NCBI RefSeq assembly: GCF_033063295.1
Contig: NZ_JAWJZH010000001.1
Coordinates: forward strand, 1,240,001 to 1,304,000
DNA from: Nitrosomonas sp. Is35
Lineage (GTDB): Bacteria; Pseudomonadota; Gammaproteobacteria; Burkholderiales; Nitrosomonadaceae
Length of the DNA stretch: 64,000 nucleotides
Direction: 5' to 3'
The position numbers and the translations under genes are program-made. Shown piece by piece: positions 18,930 to 27,801 of the stretch. The notes under the pieces were generated by a model. It worked only from the letters and a program-made list of their open reading frames with translations. It had not been told where the DNA came from and ran no database searches. Every line of letters starts with the position of its first letter. Positions within the stretch are counted from its first letter, which is position 1.

Positions 18930-19262
18930 ATGATGAGCCTGGATGCGGTTAAATTGGGGAAAGACATACTCGCTGCGTTGAATGGCAGCCTTGCGGAGAA
19001 ATGGCCCGATGTTAAAGATTATGGTGAAGCCGAAGCGAAAAAACTCGCGCAGACATTGGTGATGATCGGAACGCTCAAAGCCACCGGGAAAATCAATAAG
19101 GAACAGGCTGAGTTACATCTGGAAATGCAAAAGAATGCGACGCGCATGGTACTGATGACCATCGAAGGATTAGGTGTTCTGTCCGCCGAGGCGGCCATCA
19201 ATTCGGCGCTGAATGCCGTGAAGGATAATGTGAATAAGGAAATTGGCTTTACGTTACTTTAA
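18930..19262 (+). CDS. Hypothetical helical protein
   Basis: The 110-aa product is predicted almost entirely helical (AEAKKLAQTLVMIGT, INKEQAELHLEMQKNATRMVL) and has no signal peptide. GAGGAGAA lies just upstream of ATG 18930. It follows the lipoprotein gene closely and likely acts with it. No known domain recognised. Confidence 0.65.
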   Translation: MMSLDAVKLGKDILAALNGSLAEKWPDVKDYGEAEAKKLAQTLVMIGTLKATGKINKEQAELHLEMQKNATRMVLMTIEGLGVLSAEAAINSALNAVKDNVNKEIGFTLL

Positions 19263-19274
19263 CAAGCCGCCCTA

Positions 19275-19310
19275 TAAAAAAGATCACCCCTGGTTTCTCC
19301 GGGGTGATCT
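19275..19310 (-). terminator. Terminator of the PhoX-like PEP-CTERM gene
   Basis: AGATCACCCC (19281-19290) pairs with GGGGTGATCT (19301-19310). On the minus strand the hairpin is followed by a run of five to six T (19280-19275). This fits termination of the minus-strand gene that ends at 19372. It may also stop plus-strand readthrough, though no T-run follows on that side. Confidence 0.8.
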
Positions 19311-19371
19311 GTCCATTGCAAAGTCCACGTCACGGTTATACCGCTGGCATAGAACTCGGGAAAATGATCAA

Positions 19372-20778
19372 TTACGAATTGCTTTGTGAGGGATGTTTTC
19401 TGCGATACACAGAAGCACCCACCAAACCAAGCCCGACCATAAGCATCGTGTAGGATTCGGGTTCCGGCACCGCAATCATCACGGTACGATCATCGCCGTT
19501 AAAAGGATGTTGTACATTCACATAAGCGATGTTCGGGTTGAATTTGTCAAAATAAAGCCCGGTTGGTTCTGCGCCCGAAGTTGACAGGGAAGCCCAACGG
19601 CCGACCGATTCGGCGATACCGTCGTTATTCGCATCTTGAGCAAACCAGATATCGGCGGAGCCGCCCGGCTGGTCTTCAACGATGTAGATATTGCCTTTGG
19701 CATCGATAGCCAAATTATCCGGATTCTTGAATACGCTGCCGACACCCAAACCGGTGGCTTGGTCCAGCGTGGCAGTATTGACAAACAGACTAGCGTTATT
19801 GCTGGCGAGATTGAAGGAATACACTTCATCCGTCGTGGTAGTGGCTACGTAGAGGATCTGATCGCCGTTTGCCAATGTTTTGATTTCCAGATCTTCCGGG
19901 CGTTGATAATCGGTTGAAAGCACATTGTTGGCGGATAAACGGCCATCGATGGTGCCGTCGGCGTTGAGTACGGAGACTCCGGGCAGTGCGCCGCCGCTGG
20001 CATCGGTGATCGGCGCCCAGGTGATGGCACCGGTTGCATTGGCATTGTTACCGCCGTTAACCAGCATCACGAAGGTTTGTCCGGCGGCAAAATAATCGTC
20101 GCCATTGGAGGCATGCGGATTTGCCGACACATACTTGTAGATACCGCCACCGTTCACTTCATCAATGAAGTACAAGCTGTTGTCTTTATCAAACGCTAAA
20201 CCTTCGTGCGACACGCGTGGAAGAACGCTGCGCTGCACAAAATTGGAATCACTTGAGCCGGTTGCGGTGACTGGGTTGGTCAATTCAAATAGACGCCCTT
20301 TGCTGCTACCGGTGCCCCATGATTCCTCGGCGGTTAAGTAGCCACCCCAGGGAGTCCAAAGGGAAGCGTCGCCGGAAACGAAGTTTTGTGTGCCGGATGC
20401 GACCAGCGTCACGGTACGGGCATTGTAATCGGCATTCCACAAATCGATACGTTGCACGCCAGCGGATCCGGTTTCAAACGGCATGAACAAATAACGGCCC
20501 GCATCCGCGCCGGATTCGTTGGCCGTAATCATGTCCCAATTGCCGCTATTATCGATTCCTTGGCTTAATTGATTGGCGCGATTGGCAATGGAGGTCTGGC
20601 TCCAGCTTGGATTTGCGAGTAGAAATGGGCTGGATTCCGCTAATGAGCCGCCGGGAACACTGCCAGGTAAAGCAGTAAAACTATCAAAACCGGTGCTGGC
20701 GGCAACGGCTTGCGGTGCTCCGGATACCATCATGAGTGCTCCGGAAACGACAGTAGCGAGTATTCTTTGTTTGTACAT
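19372..20778 (-). CDS. PhoX-like (DUF839) PEP-CTERM sorted protein
   Basis: The 468-aa exported protein has an N-terminal signal (ending near PQAVAA). A long beta-rich middle resembles the alkaline-phosphatase PhoX/DUF839 propeller, with motifs ITANESGADAGRYLF, GGYLTAEESWG, VSHEGLAFDKDNSLYFIDE and RPEDLEI. The C-terminus is a PEP-CTERM tail: VPEPESYTMLM, a hydrophobic helix, then YRRKH. The tail implies processing by an exosortase and release or display in the envelope. GGGAGAA precedes ATG 20778. Phosphatase activity is family-based inference; calcium-binding residues were not verified. Its leader contains a structured element. Confidence 0.88.
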   Translation of the reverse strand: MYKQRILATVVSGALMMVSGAPQAVAASTGFDSFTALPGSVPGGSLAESSPFLLANPSWSQTSIANRANQLSQGIDNSGNWDMITANESGADAGRYLFMPFETGSAGVQRIDLWNADYNARTVTLVASGTQNFVSGDASLWTPWGGYLTAEESWGTGSSKGRLFELTNPVTATGSSDSNFVQRSVLPRVSHEGLAFDKDNSLYFIDEVNGGGIYKYVSANPHASNGDDYFAAGQTFVMLVNGGNNANATGAITWAPITDASGGALPGVSVLNADGTIDGRLSANNVLSTDYQRPEDLEIKTLANGDQILYVATTTTDEVYSFNLASNNASLFVNTATLDQATGLGVGSVFKNPDNLAIDAKGNIYIVEDQPGGSADIWFAQDANNDGIAESVGRWASLSTSGAEPTGLYFDKFNPNIAYVNVQHPFNGDDRTVMIAVPEPESYTMLMVGLGLVGASVYRRKHPSQSNS

Positions 20779-21118
20779 TGTATTCTCCCGAAATAATCTA
20801 AAAAATTCTTTAATCCAATGATAAGTACAGGCAATCTGGCTATCTGCGTTGCAGATCCTGGATTTTCCGGTCCCCGATTCACACCGGGTATAGCTTTACA
20901 GTACGCGATGGATTATAAGAACGGGATGTGACGTGCCTATTGCAGGACTATTACTGGATCGGTTGGGAATTATTGAGTGCTGGAATAGCTCTGTGGAGAC
21001 TTCCGGTTGTCATAGGCTAATATGGAAAAATGCGATAATTTTATTTGGATCGTTTAAGTGTGTGGCTTCGCAAAACAATAGCGCACGCTTCGGATTAACA
21101 GTAATGAAAGGAGAATCA
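20779..21118. other. Gene-free stretch, 340 bases, between divergent genes
   Basis: The stretch separates the PhoX-like gene (minus) from the small lipoprotein gene (plus). The part nearest the former holds the structured leader listed separately. The rest, 20895-21118, shows no convincing gene; the open frame that runs through it into the lipoprotein gene lacks a ribosome site. Confidence 0.4.
20830..20894 (-). promoter_or_regulatory. Structured leader, partly like a c-di-GMP-I (GEMM) aptamer
   Basis: On the minus strand, about 50 bases before the PhoX-like gene, a hairpin ACCCGGT-GTGA-ATCGGG (20889-20873) carries a GNRA tetraloop and is followed at once by GGAC. This is the arrangement of the first hairpin in GEMM aptamers. 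A second hairpin, CTGC with GCAG, follows, then AGCC and GATTGCC. GCTAT (20894-20890) can pair with ATAGC (20843-20839). The conserved GCAAAGCC core is not intact (CGGAAAATCC instead), and the usual 5' GGCAA arm is missing. It is a candidate variant, degenerate copy or unrelated structure. Confidence 0.35.
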
Positions 21119-21568
21119 ATGAAGTTGTTAGTTTTGCCATTCCTGGCGATTGCATTGCTGGGCTGTACTGCGATCACAGCCGGTCATCAGCGTCCTGCGC
21201 TTGATGTCAAACTGATCGGGGTATGGACAGGTGAATACCTGGAAGAAGGCGGTACGTTAAAACGTTGGACGCAAACGAGAAATGCCGATGGCACCTATAC
21301 CATCGAGTTCAGTTTCATGGAGAAGGATGATACGGCGCAGAGTTTTAGCGAATCCGGCCGCTGGTGGATCAAGGATGGTTTATTCCATGAGATTGCGTTA
21401 CCGGAAAAAGGGCATCCCGATAAATACCGCTATTCCTTTAAAAAGAAGGATTGTGTCAGTTTCGTACTGGTTGAAAGCGAAGGATTTGCGGAAGAGGAAG
21501 ACAGTTATGTATTCAGCGAATGCCTGGAAGCGGACTCACCACCGGCAAATTTTGGTAAGTCCATTTAG
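21119..21568 (+). CDS. Small lipoprotein of unknown function
   Basis: The product is 149 aa with a lipoprotein signal (MKLLVLPFLAIALLGC). The beta-rich mature part starts LIGVWTGEY and continues with alternating strands (GTYTIEFSFMEKDD, ESGRWWIKDGLFHEIALPE), like a lipocalin-type small barrel. The start is set at ATG 21119, since AAAGGAGA (21107-21114) precedes it; the in-frame ATG 21104 lies upstream of that site. No family assigned. It is convergent with the TIGR04073 gene. Confidence 0.7.
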   Translation: MKLLVLPFLAIALLGCTAITAGHQRPALDVKLIGVWTGEYLEEGGTLKRWTQTRNADGTYTIEFSFMEKDDTAQSFSESGRWWIKDGLFHEIALPEKGHPDKYRYSFKKKDCVSFVLVESEGFAEEEDSYVFSECLEADSPPANFGKSI

Positions 21569-21608
21569 TTTTTAAGAAAACTTTTTCTTTGTAAACTGTA
21601 GTGATTGT

Positions 21609-21652
21609 TTTCTGCCACTGCATTTTCTGCTGAGAATGGACAGTGGCAGAAA
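21609..21652. terminator. Long stem-loop between convergent genes
   Basis: TTTCTGCCACTG (21609-21620) pairs with CAGTGGCAGAAA (21641-21652). The intervening sequence extends the stem (CATTTTC with GAGAATG, one G-T pair) around TGCT. No strong T-run lies on either side, but its place between two convergent stop codons suggests shared transcription termination. Confidence 0.55.
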
Positions 21653-21663
21653 TAGTGAAGCGA

Positions 21664-22026
21664 TTAGCGCATGTGCGCTTCGACAAAAGTGGTTTCGCGG
21701 TTGAAATCATCCCAGATGTTGGCTGGTTTGACAAAAGGCGTTGTCGGTACCAGGAAGGTTGCAATATCGAACGCTCCGCTCAGTGAGCGGCCTACCGCAT
21801 TGGCGATACCGGTTAGAAAACCGACGGTCATGCCGTGAACGACGCCATCCCGGTTGCCAACGATTGTGATTGTTTTCGGTATTTCAACAACCCCGGTCAC
21901 CGCGTTTGCAAGGCCATTTCCCAGTTTTTCTACAACTTTGTCAGGATACTGGTCAGCCAATACTAATTGAGGGGCTGCTAAAAGCATCGTGCAGACGATT
22001 AATAGTGCTTGAATCGTTCTTTTCAT
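21664..22026 (-). CDS. Exosortase system-associated protein, TIGR04073 family
   Basis: The product is 120 aa with a signal peptide (ending PQLVLA). The family core is KLGNGLANAVTGVVEIPKTI followed by GMTVGFLTGIANAVGRS. TIGR04073 proteins are found in genomes with PEP-CTERM/exosortase systems; their function is unknown. The start is ATG 22026, since the TTG two codons earlier is less likely. It is 60 bases downstream of a two-helix membrane protein gene on the same strand. Two PEP-CTERM proteins in this window fit the association. Confidence 0.82.
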   Translation of the reverse strand: MKRTIQALLIVCTMLLAAPQLVLADQYPDKVVEKLGNGLANAVTGVVEIPKTITIVGNRDGVVHGMTVGFLTGIANAVGRSLSGAFDIATFLVPTTPFVKPANIWDDFNRETTFVEAHMR

Positions 22027-22086
22027 GGTCAATCCTATCGAGTAATTAATTAAATTTTCATTCTATCGAAATGCCGGGTAATTTTT

Positions 22087-22611
22087 CTACTTGCCATCCC
22101 CTGGTTTGGCAGGTTGTTTCAGAATGCCCAGGATTCCTTCAACATCGCGCTCGATCCGGCTTTCCGCATGTCCTAGGTTTTGCAGTTCCGTTCTGATTCT
22201 GTAGGCAATTTCCAGCGCGAGCAAATCCATGGTGTTTTTGTCACCTTTCTGCGATGCCGCTTGATACTCTACTTGGAACCGGTCGATCGCGTTCAGTATG
22301 GTATCGTTCTTGATATTCAAACTGGCCAGGATGGAATCCAATTCATATTTCAGATTACCGGATAATGCAGGTTGCGCCAGCTGAGGCCCTTGTTCCGGTT
22401 CATAAGGCATATATTTAGGCATCAAGACCGAGAACATGAACAGCGCTACACCCGATCCCACAGTGGTTGCTACAAACTGCCAGATTTTATATTCCTTTCC
22501 TCGCAGTTTTATGGTGCTGGTCCGTTTCACACCAAACCAGGCTTGAACGATTATTCCAATTAAAAACAGAATGGCACCAAATGCCATGATAATAGGTACA
22601 AGCGGATGCAC
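22087..22611 (-). CDS. Two-helix inner-membrane protein of unknown function
   Basis: The 174-aa product has hydrophobic helices at about 6-28 and 46-66, then a soluble helical domain (about 85-174) rich in charged residues. The middle, RGKEYKIWQF, is a short loop between the helices. No known family recognised. It probably shares a transcript with the TIGR04073 gene 60 bases downstream. Confidence 0.65.
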   Translation of the reverse strand: MHPLVPIIMAFGAILFLIGIIVQAWFGVKRTSTIKLRGKEYKIWQFVATTVGSGVALFMFSVLMPKYMPYEPEQGPQLAQPALSGNLKYELDSILASLNIKNDTILNAIDRFQVEYQAASQKGDKNTMDLLALEIAYRIRTELQNLGHAESRIERDVEGILGILKQPAKPGDGK

Positions 22612-22906
22612 AGTTTTACTCCTATGTTCTTATCTTAAGGTTCAAATGCAATGGGTAAAAAAACTAATTGTGAGTTTCTATCCTGAATCGCCGGTTACTC
22701 ATGCAACAGCGATCGTTTTCAACACATATTCTAACGTAATATGATACTGAGTGATGGGTTGTTTGATAAGCAATGATCTATCCATTTGAACACGAATTCA
22801 TGCCAATCCCGCTGTAAACTTTTCTCACCGTAATAAAGCTCTGGGTATTGATGACCCGCAATGTTATACCGGTTATCGAGATCAATGCGCGAATCAAAGC
22901 GAGAAA

Positions 22907-23449
22907 TTATCGCGGTGGCGGCGGCGGGGGATTACCCGGGGGCGGAGGCGGTGGAGTAAAATTAGATGACGCAGGTACCGTGCCGCCGCCGGTATGTGCG
23001 GGCGGACCGCCGCTGATTCGGCCGGATACCGGAACGCGATGCCCTTTGGCATACATGCATTGAATATAGCCCATGTCATAGCGCTGCTGATTGACGTATG
23101 CGGAAGTGCTGGCCGTGCCCGAACCGGCCAGTCCGCCGGCTAGCAAACCGGTACCCGCGCCGATCGCCGCGCCTCCACCGCCTGCGATGGCGGCGCCTGC
23201 CGCCGCGCCAAGTCCGGCACCGATCGCTGCACTTTCCACACCACTGGCTTGTGCCGATTGCCGTGGCGTTATACCGCCGACTTGCTCATAGGCATAGCGG
23301 CGGCATGCGTAATCGTCATAGCGGAACTGCTCGAAGCTTTTACCGGAACCCGGCAAGGTCATGACGCTGGGACCGGTCGGTAAACTGACGCAAGCTCCCA
23401 GCATGCAGGAAGCTATCGACGGTATGATCAGTTGTTTGATTGCTTTCAT
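22907..23449 (-). CDS. Glycine-zipper lipoprotein with proline-rich tail
   Basis: The 180-aa product has a lipoprotein signal (lipobox LGAC at 17-20). A short conserved region (FRYDDYACRRYAYEQVGG) precedes a Gly/Ala-rich zipper (about 70-112, alternating GA and AAG). YDMGYIQCMYAKG follows, and the tail is almost all Pro and Gly. Glycine-zipper lipoproteins are usually outer-membrane or periplasmic. The Pro tail is encoded by a GC-rich low-complexity run (22907-22960), a likely hotspot for length variation. Confidence 0.75.
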   Translation of the reverse strand: MKAIKQLIIPSIASCMLGACVSLPTGPSVMTLPGSGKSFEQFRYDDYACRRYAYEQVGGITPRQSAQASGVESAAIGAGLGAAAGAAIAGGGGAAIGAGTGLLAGGLAGSGTASTSAYVNQQRYDMGYIQCMYAKGHRVPVSGRISGGPPAHTGGGTVPASSNFTPPPPPPGNPPPPPPR

Positions 23450-23652
23450 GGTGCTTTCACTCCATTATCGTGCCTACGGGTTCAGGGGCTGCGCGCCGCC
23501 AAGCGGTGGTATTTTTCGCTCTGTGGATTCGTATAATTCTTTCAGACAAAGTTCAATGCAAAGCAATTATCCCTGTCAAAGATTAGCAGAAAAAAGGTAT
23601 CATATAGGATGCAAAATTTTAATAGTGATATATATTTTAGGAGAAAATAAGA

Positions 23653-24522
23653 ATGTCGCAAAAACACCCGGTTATCGCCGTTACCGGATCATCAGGTGCA
23701 GGCACCTCAACGGTTAAAACCAGTTTTGAACATATTTTCCGCCGTGAGAAACTCAGTGCGGTGGTGATCGAGGGTGACAGTTTTCATCGCTACGATCGTG
23801 AAGCAATGAAACAAGCCGTAGCCGAATCAGAAAAAAACGCCGGCCGTCCGATCAGCCACTTCGGTCCTGAAGCCAACGAATTTGAAAAATTGGAAGCGCT
23901 GTTTAAAGAATACGGCGAGAAAGGCACGGGGCAGAAGCGTTTGTACTTGCATAACGAAGAAGAAGCTGCGCCTTGGAATCAAAAACCGGGAACATTCACA
24001 CCTTGGTCGCAGATTCCAGCCGGTTCCGATTTGCTGTTTTACGAAGGACTGCATGGCGGCGCCAAGAGCGATACCGCTGATGCTGCCAAATATGTGGATT
24101 TATTGGTCGGTGTAGTGCCTATCGTCAACCTGGAGTGGATTCAAAAAATCTATCGCGACACCAATGCGCGCGGTTATTCAGCTGAAGCTGTCACGCACAC
24201 CATACTGCGCCGCATGCATGACTACGTGCATTACATCACGCCGCAATTCTCGCGTACACATATTAATTTCCAGCGCGTGCCGACGGTTGATACTTCCAAT
24301 CCGTTCATTGCCCGGGAAATTCCGACATTGGACGAAAGTATGGTCGTGATTCGCTTTAGACATCCTGAGACGACGGATTTTCCATTCCTGCTGAGAATGA
24401 TCCATGATTCGTTCATGTCCCGTCCTAACACTATCGTTGTTCCTGGCGGCAAAATGGGCATGGCGATTGAACTGATACTGACGCCGCTGATTTTGGATAT
24501 CGTTGCCAAAAGCAGGGCATAG
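23653..24522 (+). CDS. prk: Phosphoribulokinase
   Basis: Prk phosphorylates ribulose-5-phosphate to ribulose-1,5-bisphosphate, the substrate of RuBisCO, in the Calvin cycle. The 289-aa protein is the bacterial class I type with the P-loop GSSGAGTST (12-20), GDSFHRYDR and the FYEGLHGG acidic motif. AGGAGAA precedes ATG 23653. No other cbb gene is adjacent, so prk stands apart from RuBisCO, as is common in nitrifiers. It indicates autotrophic CO2 fixation. Confidence 0.96.
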   Translation: MSQKHPVIAVTGSSGAGTSTVKTSFEHIFRREKLSAVVIEGDSFHRYDREAMKQAVAESEKNAGRPISHFGPEANEFEKLEALFKEYGEKGTGQKRLYLHNEEEAAPWNQKPGTFTPWSQIPAGSDLLFYEGLHGGAKSDTADAAKYVDLLVGVVPIVNLEWIQKIYRDTNARGYSAEAVTHTILRRMHDYVHYITPQFSRTHINFQRVPTVDTSNPFIAREIPTLDESMVVIRFRHPETTDFPFLLRMIHDSFMSRPNTIVVPGGKMGMAIELILTPLILDIVAKSRA

Positions 24523-24673
24523 TAGTTTCTAACCAACGGCCGGTTAATTCGTGAATTACGATATCAAGTGCAAACTCTGATCTATCGTATTCCGGATTAA
24601 TCAGTGCGTTGAAAATGCATTCGATCCCCTTGGTTTCAAGTCTAGTCAGTCCGTCGCTGGCTATATCGGCCAT

Positions 24674-26872
24674 ATGACTTCTTTATTATCCAATCTCAAT
24701 CCGCAGCAACTCGAAGCCATTACGCTGCCGCATCAATCGGTACTGGTGCTGGCTGGCGCCGGTAGCGGCAAAACCCGTGTACTGACAACACGTATTGCTC
24801 ATTTGATCCAGTCGGGGCAAGCGAATCCGAACGGCATCCTGGCCGTGACATTCACCAATAAGGCAGCCAAGGAAATGTTGACGCGCATTACCGCAATGCT
24901 GCCGGTTAATCCGCGCGGTATGTGGATCGGCACGTTTCATGGTTTATGCCATCGCATGTTGCGGACGCATTTTCAGGATGCTGGTTTGCCGCAAGCGTTT
25001 CAGATTCTCGATTCCGCCGACCAACTGGCTTTGATCAAGCGCATTCTGAAAGACTTATCGGCTGATGAAAAAAAATTCCCGCCGCGCCAGGTGCAATGGT
25101 TCATCAATAATGCCAAGGAAGCCGGATTGCGTGCGGCGTATGTTACGGTTGAAGATGCTTACTCGCGCCGTATGCTGGAGTTTTATCAAGCGTACGAGCA
25201 GCAATGCCAGAAGGAAGGTGCGGTGGATTTTGCCGAATTGCTGCTGCGCAGTTATGAACTGCTGAATCGCAATGAAATTCTATGTCAGCACTATCGCCAG
25301 CGCTTTCATCATATCCTGGTGGATGAGTTTCAGGACACCAACCCGCTGCAATACAAATGGTTGAAGTTACTGGCGGGTACCGGAACAAAAAATGCCGCGG
25401 CGGTTTTTGCCGTCGGCGATGACGACCAGAGTATTTATGCGTTTCGCGGTGCTTATGCCGGCAACATGCGGGACTTTGAGCATGATTTTGGTATCACCAA
25501 AGTTATCAAACTCGAGCAGAATTACCGTTCGCACGGCCATATTTTGGATGCAGCGAATGCTTTGATCGAAAACAATAGCGAGCGATTGGGGAAAAATCTC
25601 TGGACGGCGGAAGGCAAAGGCGAGCTATTGCGGGTTTATAACGCGCCGAATGATTTCGACGAAGCGGCGTTTATCGTGGGAGAAGTCAAAGCATTGCATG
25701 CGGAAGGTGTTGCCTTGTCGGAAATGGCGCTGCTGTATCGTTCCAATGCGCAGTCGCGGGTGCTTGAGCACAGTTTGTTCAATGCCGCGATACCGTATCG
25801 TGTGTATGGTGGTATGCGGTTTTTCGACCGGCAGGAAATCAAACATGCATTGGCCTATTTGCGCTTGATTGCCAATCCCGGCGATGACAGCGCGTTATTG
25901 CGGGTGATTAATTTTCCGGCGCGTGGTATCGGCGCTCGTGGACTGGAACAATTACAGGAAGACGCCAAAGTGCTTGGTGGCAGTCTGTGGATTGCCGCTG
26001 TGCAAAAGTGCGGCGGTGAATCGGCCGTGCTGCAAAAATTGCCGGAGATGTTAAAAGGTATCGCGGCATTCGTGCATTTGATTCTGAGCATGCAGCAGTA
26101 CTGTAAAGCATTACCGCTTCCGCAAATCGTTGAGCACATGCTGACAAGCAGCGGATTACTGGCGCATTACGGCAAAGAGCGCGAGGGCGCGGAAAGGCTG
26201 GAAAATTTAAACGAGTTGATTAATGCTGCGACCAGTTTTGTGCATGAAGCGGAAAACGACAGCTTGGCGGAATTCCTCGCGCACGCATCGCTGGAAGCCG
26301 GTGAGCATCAGGCGGGCAGCGGCCAGGATGCGTTGCAATTGATGACGGTGCATGCCGCCAAAGGATTGGAATTTCACAGCGTTTTTCTGAGCGGTTTGGA
26401 AGAAGGATTGTTTCCGCACGAGAATAGTTTGAATGAAATCAACGGCATTGCTGAAGAGCGGCGGCTGATGTATGTGGCTATGACGCGTGCGCGCCGCCGG
26501 TTATATCTCAGTTTTGCGCAAAGCCGCATGCTACATGGTCAAACCCGCTATCACATCGCATCGCGTTTTCTCGATGAAATCCCGCAAAACTGCTTGAAAT
26601 GGCTGCAATCAGCACCGCGAATGAATCAAGGTGCCTACGCTTCCAATAGCGGCAGTCAAACCGCAACAAATTATTCAAGGACCGCCTACGGTCAGCCAAA
26701 ATCTTCCGGTGGGGAGTGGCGCATCGGACAAAATGTCTCGCATGCCAAGTTCGGCGACGGCGTTATCATCAACTACGAAGGCAGCGGCAGCGATGCGCGC
26801 GTTCAGGTTAATTTCGATCATGCCGGTGCGAAATGGCTGTTGCTCGAATATGCCAAATTGACCGCGCTTTAA
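24674..26872 (+). CDS. uvrD: DNA helicase II (UvrD/PcrA)
   Basis: UvrD is a 3'-5' SF1A helicase acting in nucleotide excision and mismatch repair. The 732-aa protein has Walker A AGAGSGKT (27-34), motif Ia TFTNKAAKEM, motif II VDEFQDTN, motif III GDDDQSIYAFRGA, motif IV QNYRS, motif V TVHAAKGLEF and motif VI YVAMTRAR. The C-terminus carries the Tudor-like PcrA segment (VSHAKFGDGVI). Full length. ATG 24674 abuts a minus-strand ATG at 24673, but the opposite frame is not convincing. Confidence 0.95.
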   Translation: MTSLLSNLNPQQLEAITLPHQSVLVLAGAGSGKTRVLTTRIAHLIQSGQANPNGILAVTFTNKAAKEMLTRITAMLPVNPRGMWIGTFHGLCHRMLRTHFQDAGLPQAFQILDSADQLALIKRILKDLSADEKKFPPRQVQWFINNAKEAGLRAAYVTVEDAYSRRMLEFYQAYEQQCQKEGAVDFAELLLRSYELLNRNEILCQHYRQRFHHILVDEFQDTNPLQYKWLKLLAGTGTKNAAAVFAVGDDDQSIYAFRGAYAGNMRDFEHDFGITKVIKLEQNYRSHGHILDAANALIENNSERLGKNLWTAEGKGELLRVYNAPNDFDEAAFIVGEVKALHAEGVALSEMALLYRSNAQSRVLEHSLFNAAIPYRVYGGMRFFDRQEIKHALAYLRLIANPGDDSALLRVINFPARGIGARGLEQLQEDAKVLGGSLWIAAVQKCGGESAVLQKLPEMLKGIAAFVHLILSMQQYCKALPLPQIVEHMLTSSGLLAHYGKEREGAERLENLNELINAATSFVHEAENDSLAEFLAHASLEAGEHQAGSGQDALQLMTVHAAKGLEFHSVFLSGLEEGLFPHENSLNEINGIAEERRLMYVAMTRARRRLYLSFAQSRMLHGQTRYHIASRFLDEIPQNCLKWLQSAPRMNQGAYASNSGSQTATNYSRTAYGQPKSSGGEWRIGQNVSHAKFGDGVIINYEGSGSDARVQVNFDHAGAKWLLLEYAKLTAL

Positions 26873-26890
26873 TGACCATGTATTACACGC

Positions 26891-27757
26891 TCAGCGTTCG
26901 TTTTGATCTTTATCCTGAGGTTTATTTCCGGTTGTAGCCGTTTCCTCTTTGGCTTCAGGCTCATGTTGTTGTCCCGGTTGTTGATCGGCATCGCCCCAAT
27001 TGGCTTTTTGTAAATCCGCTTCGGATTGGTTGTTTTTGAAGCGGATGGGTTCATTCAGGAAGATGTCTTTGTAACTGACATAGATGGACGCGAAAATGGT
27101 TGGAATCAGAATGATCAGACCGGCGCCATAAGGCATCACGCTGATAATGGTCAGCACGATGAGCGTAACGCCATACAACTGAAATGGTATGAAGTTTCTC
27201 AGGCAGGCAAAAAAGCTTTTTTGCATGGCTATAATGGGCGGTACGTTCTCAAACACCACCAGCAGCGGCGAGAACCAGGAAGCCATCATCAATGGAATGG
27301 AAAGCGTCAGCGCAATCAAGGAGGATGTCAGGAAACTGCTCATCACGCCCATCAGTTCACTTTCATCGACTCTTTTGCCGTAGAGCATCATGTCGGTCAT
27401 TTGCGAACCGCCGATCAACATAACCAGACCGATGATGAGAATCTGCCCGACCAAATAAATCCCGCCAATCGTGATGAGCGGCACGGTATTGGTCCTGAAA
27501 GCAGCAAATAAGTGCGTCATATCAAGCGATTTGCCTTGTTCCATGTCCTTGCATCCCAGCATGATTCCTGCGAGAAATACCGGTGAAACCAAGGTAAAAA
27601 TAAATTTTCCCAGCAATGGGATCAACGACATCGATATGGCGATCAACATCAGGGTGAAGCACACAAAAACCCAAGCCAGCGGTGCTCTGCGGAACATGTA
27701 GAAACCGCTTAGAATCCATTGTAATCCCTGTTTTGCGTGAACTTGATGAATTTCCAT
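26891..27757 (-). CDS. BPSS1780 family membrane protein
   Basis: The 288-aa protein has about six hydrophobic segments and the family's N-terminal motif GLQWILSGFYMFRRAPLAWV. A long hydrophilic, Gln/Glu-rich C-terminal tail (about 240-288) follows. Function unknown; the family is common in betaproteobacteria. It is convergent with uvrD and 44 bases downstream of thrB on the same strand. Confidence 0.85.
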   Translation of the reverse strand: MEIHQVHAKQGLQWILSGFYMFRRAPLAWVFVCFTLMLIAISMSLIPLLGKFIFTLVSPVFLAGIMLGCKDMEQGKSLDMTHLFAAFRTNTVPLITIGGIYLVGQILIIGLVMLIGGSQMTDMMLYGKRVDESELMGVMSSFLTSSLIALTLSIPLMMASWFSPLLVVFENVPPIIAMQKSFFACLRNFIPFQLYGVTLIVLTIISVMPYGAGLIILIPTIFASIYVSYKDIFLNEPIRFKNNQSEADLQKANWGDADQQPGQQHEPEAKEETATTGNKPQDKDQNER

Positions 27758-27801
27758 TAATGTTTCTCCAGTTAATTTCAGTAAACGGTTTTAATGAAGC
27801 G

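Noticed and set aside
24431..24673. 80-aa minus-strand frame starting back to back with uvrD
   Set aside because: It overlaps the 3' end of prk, has no ribosome site and no family resemblance; chance open frame is more likely.
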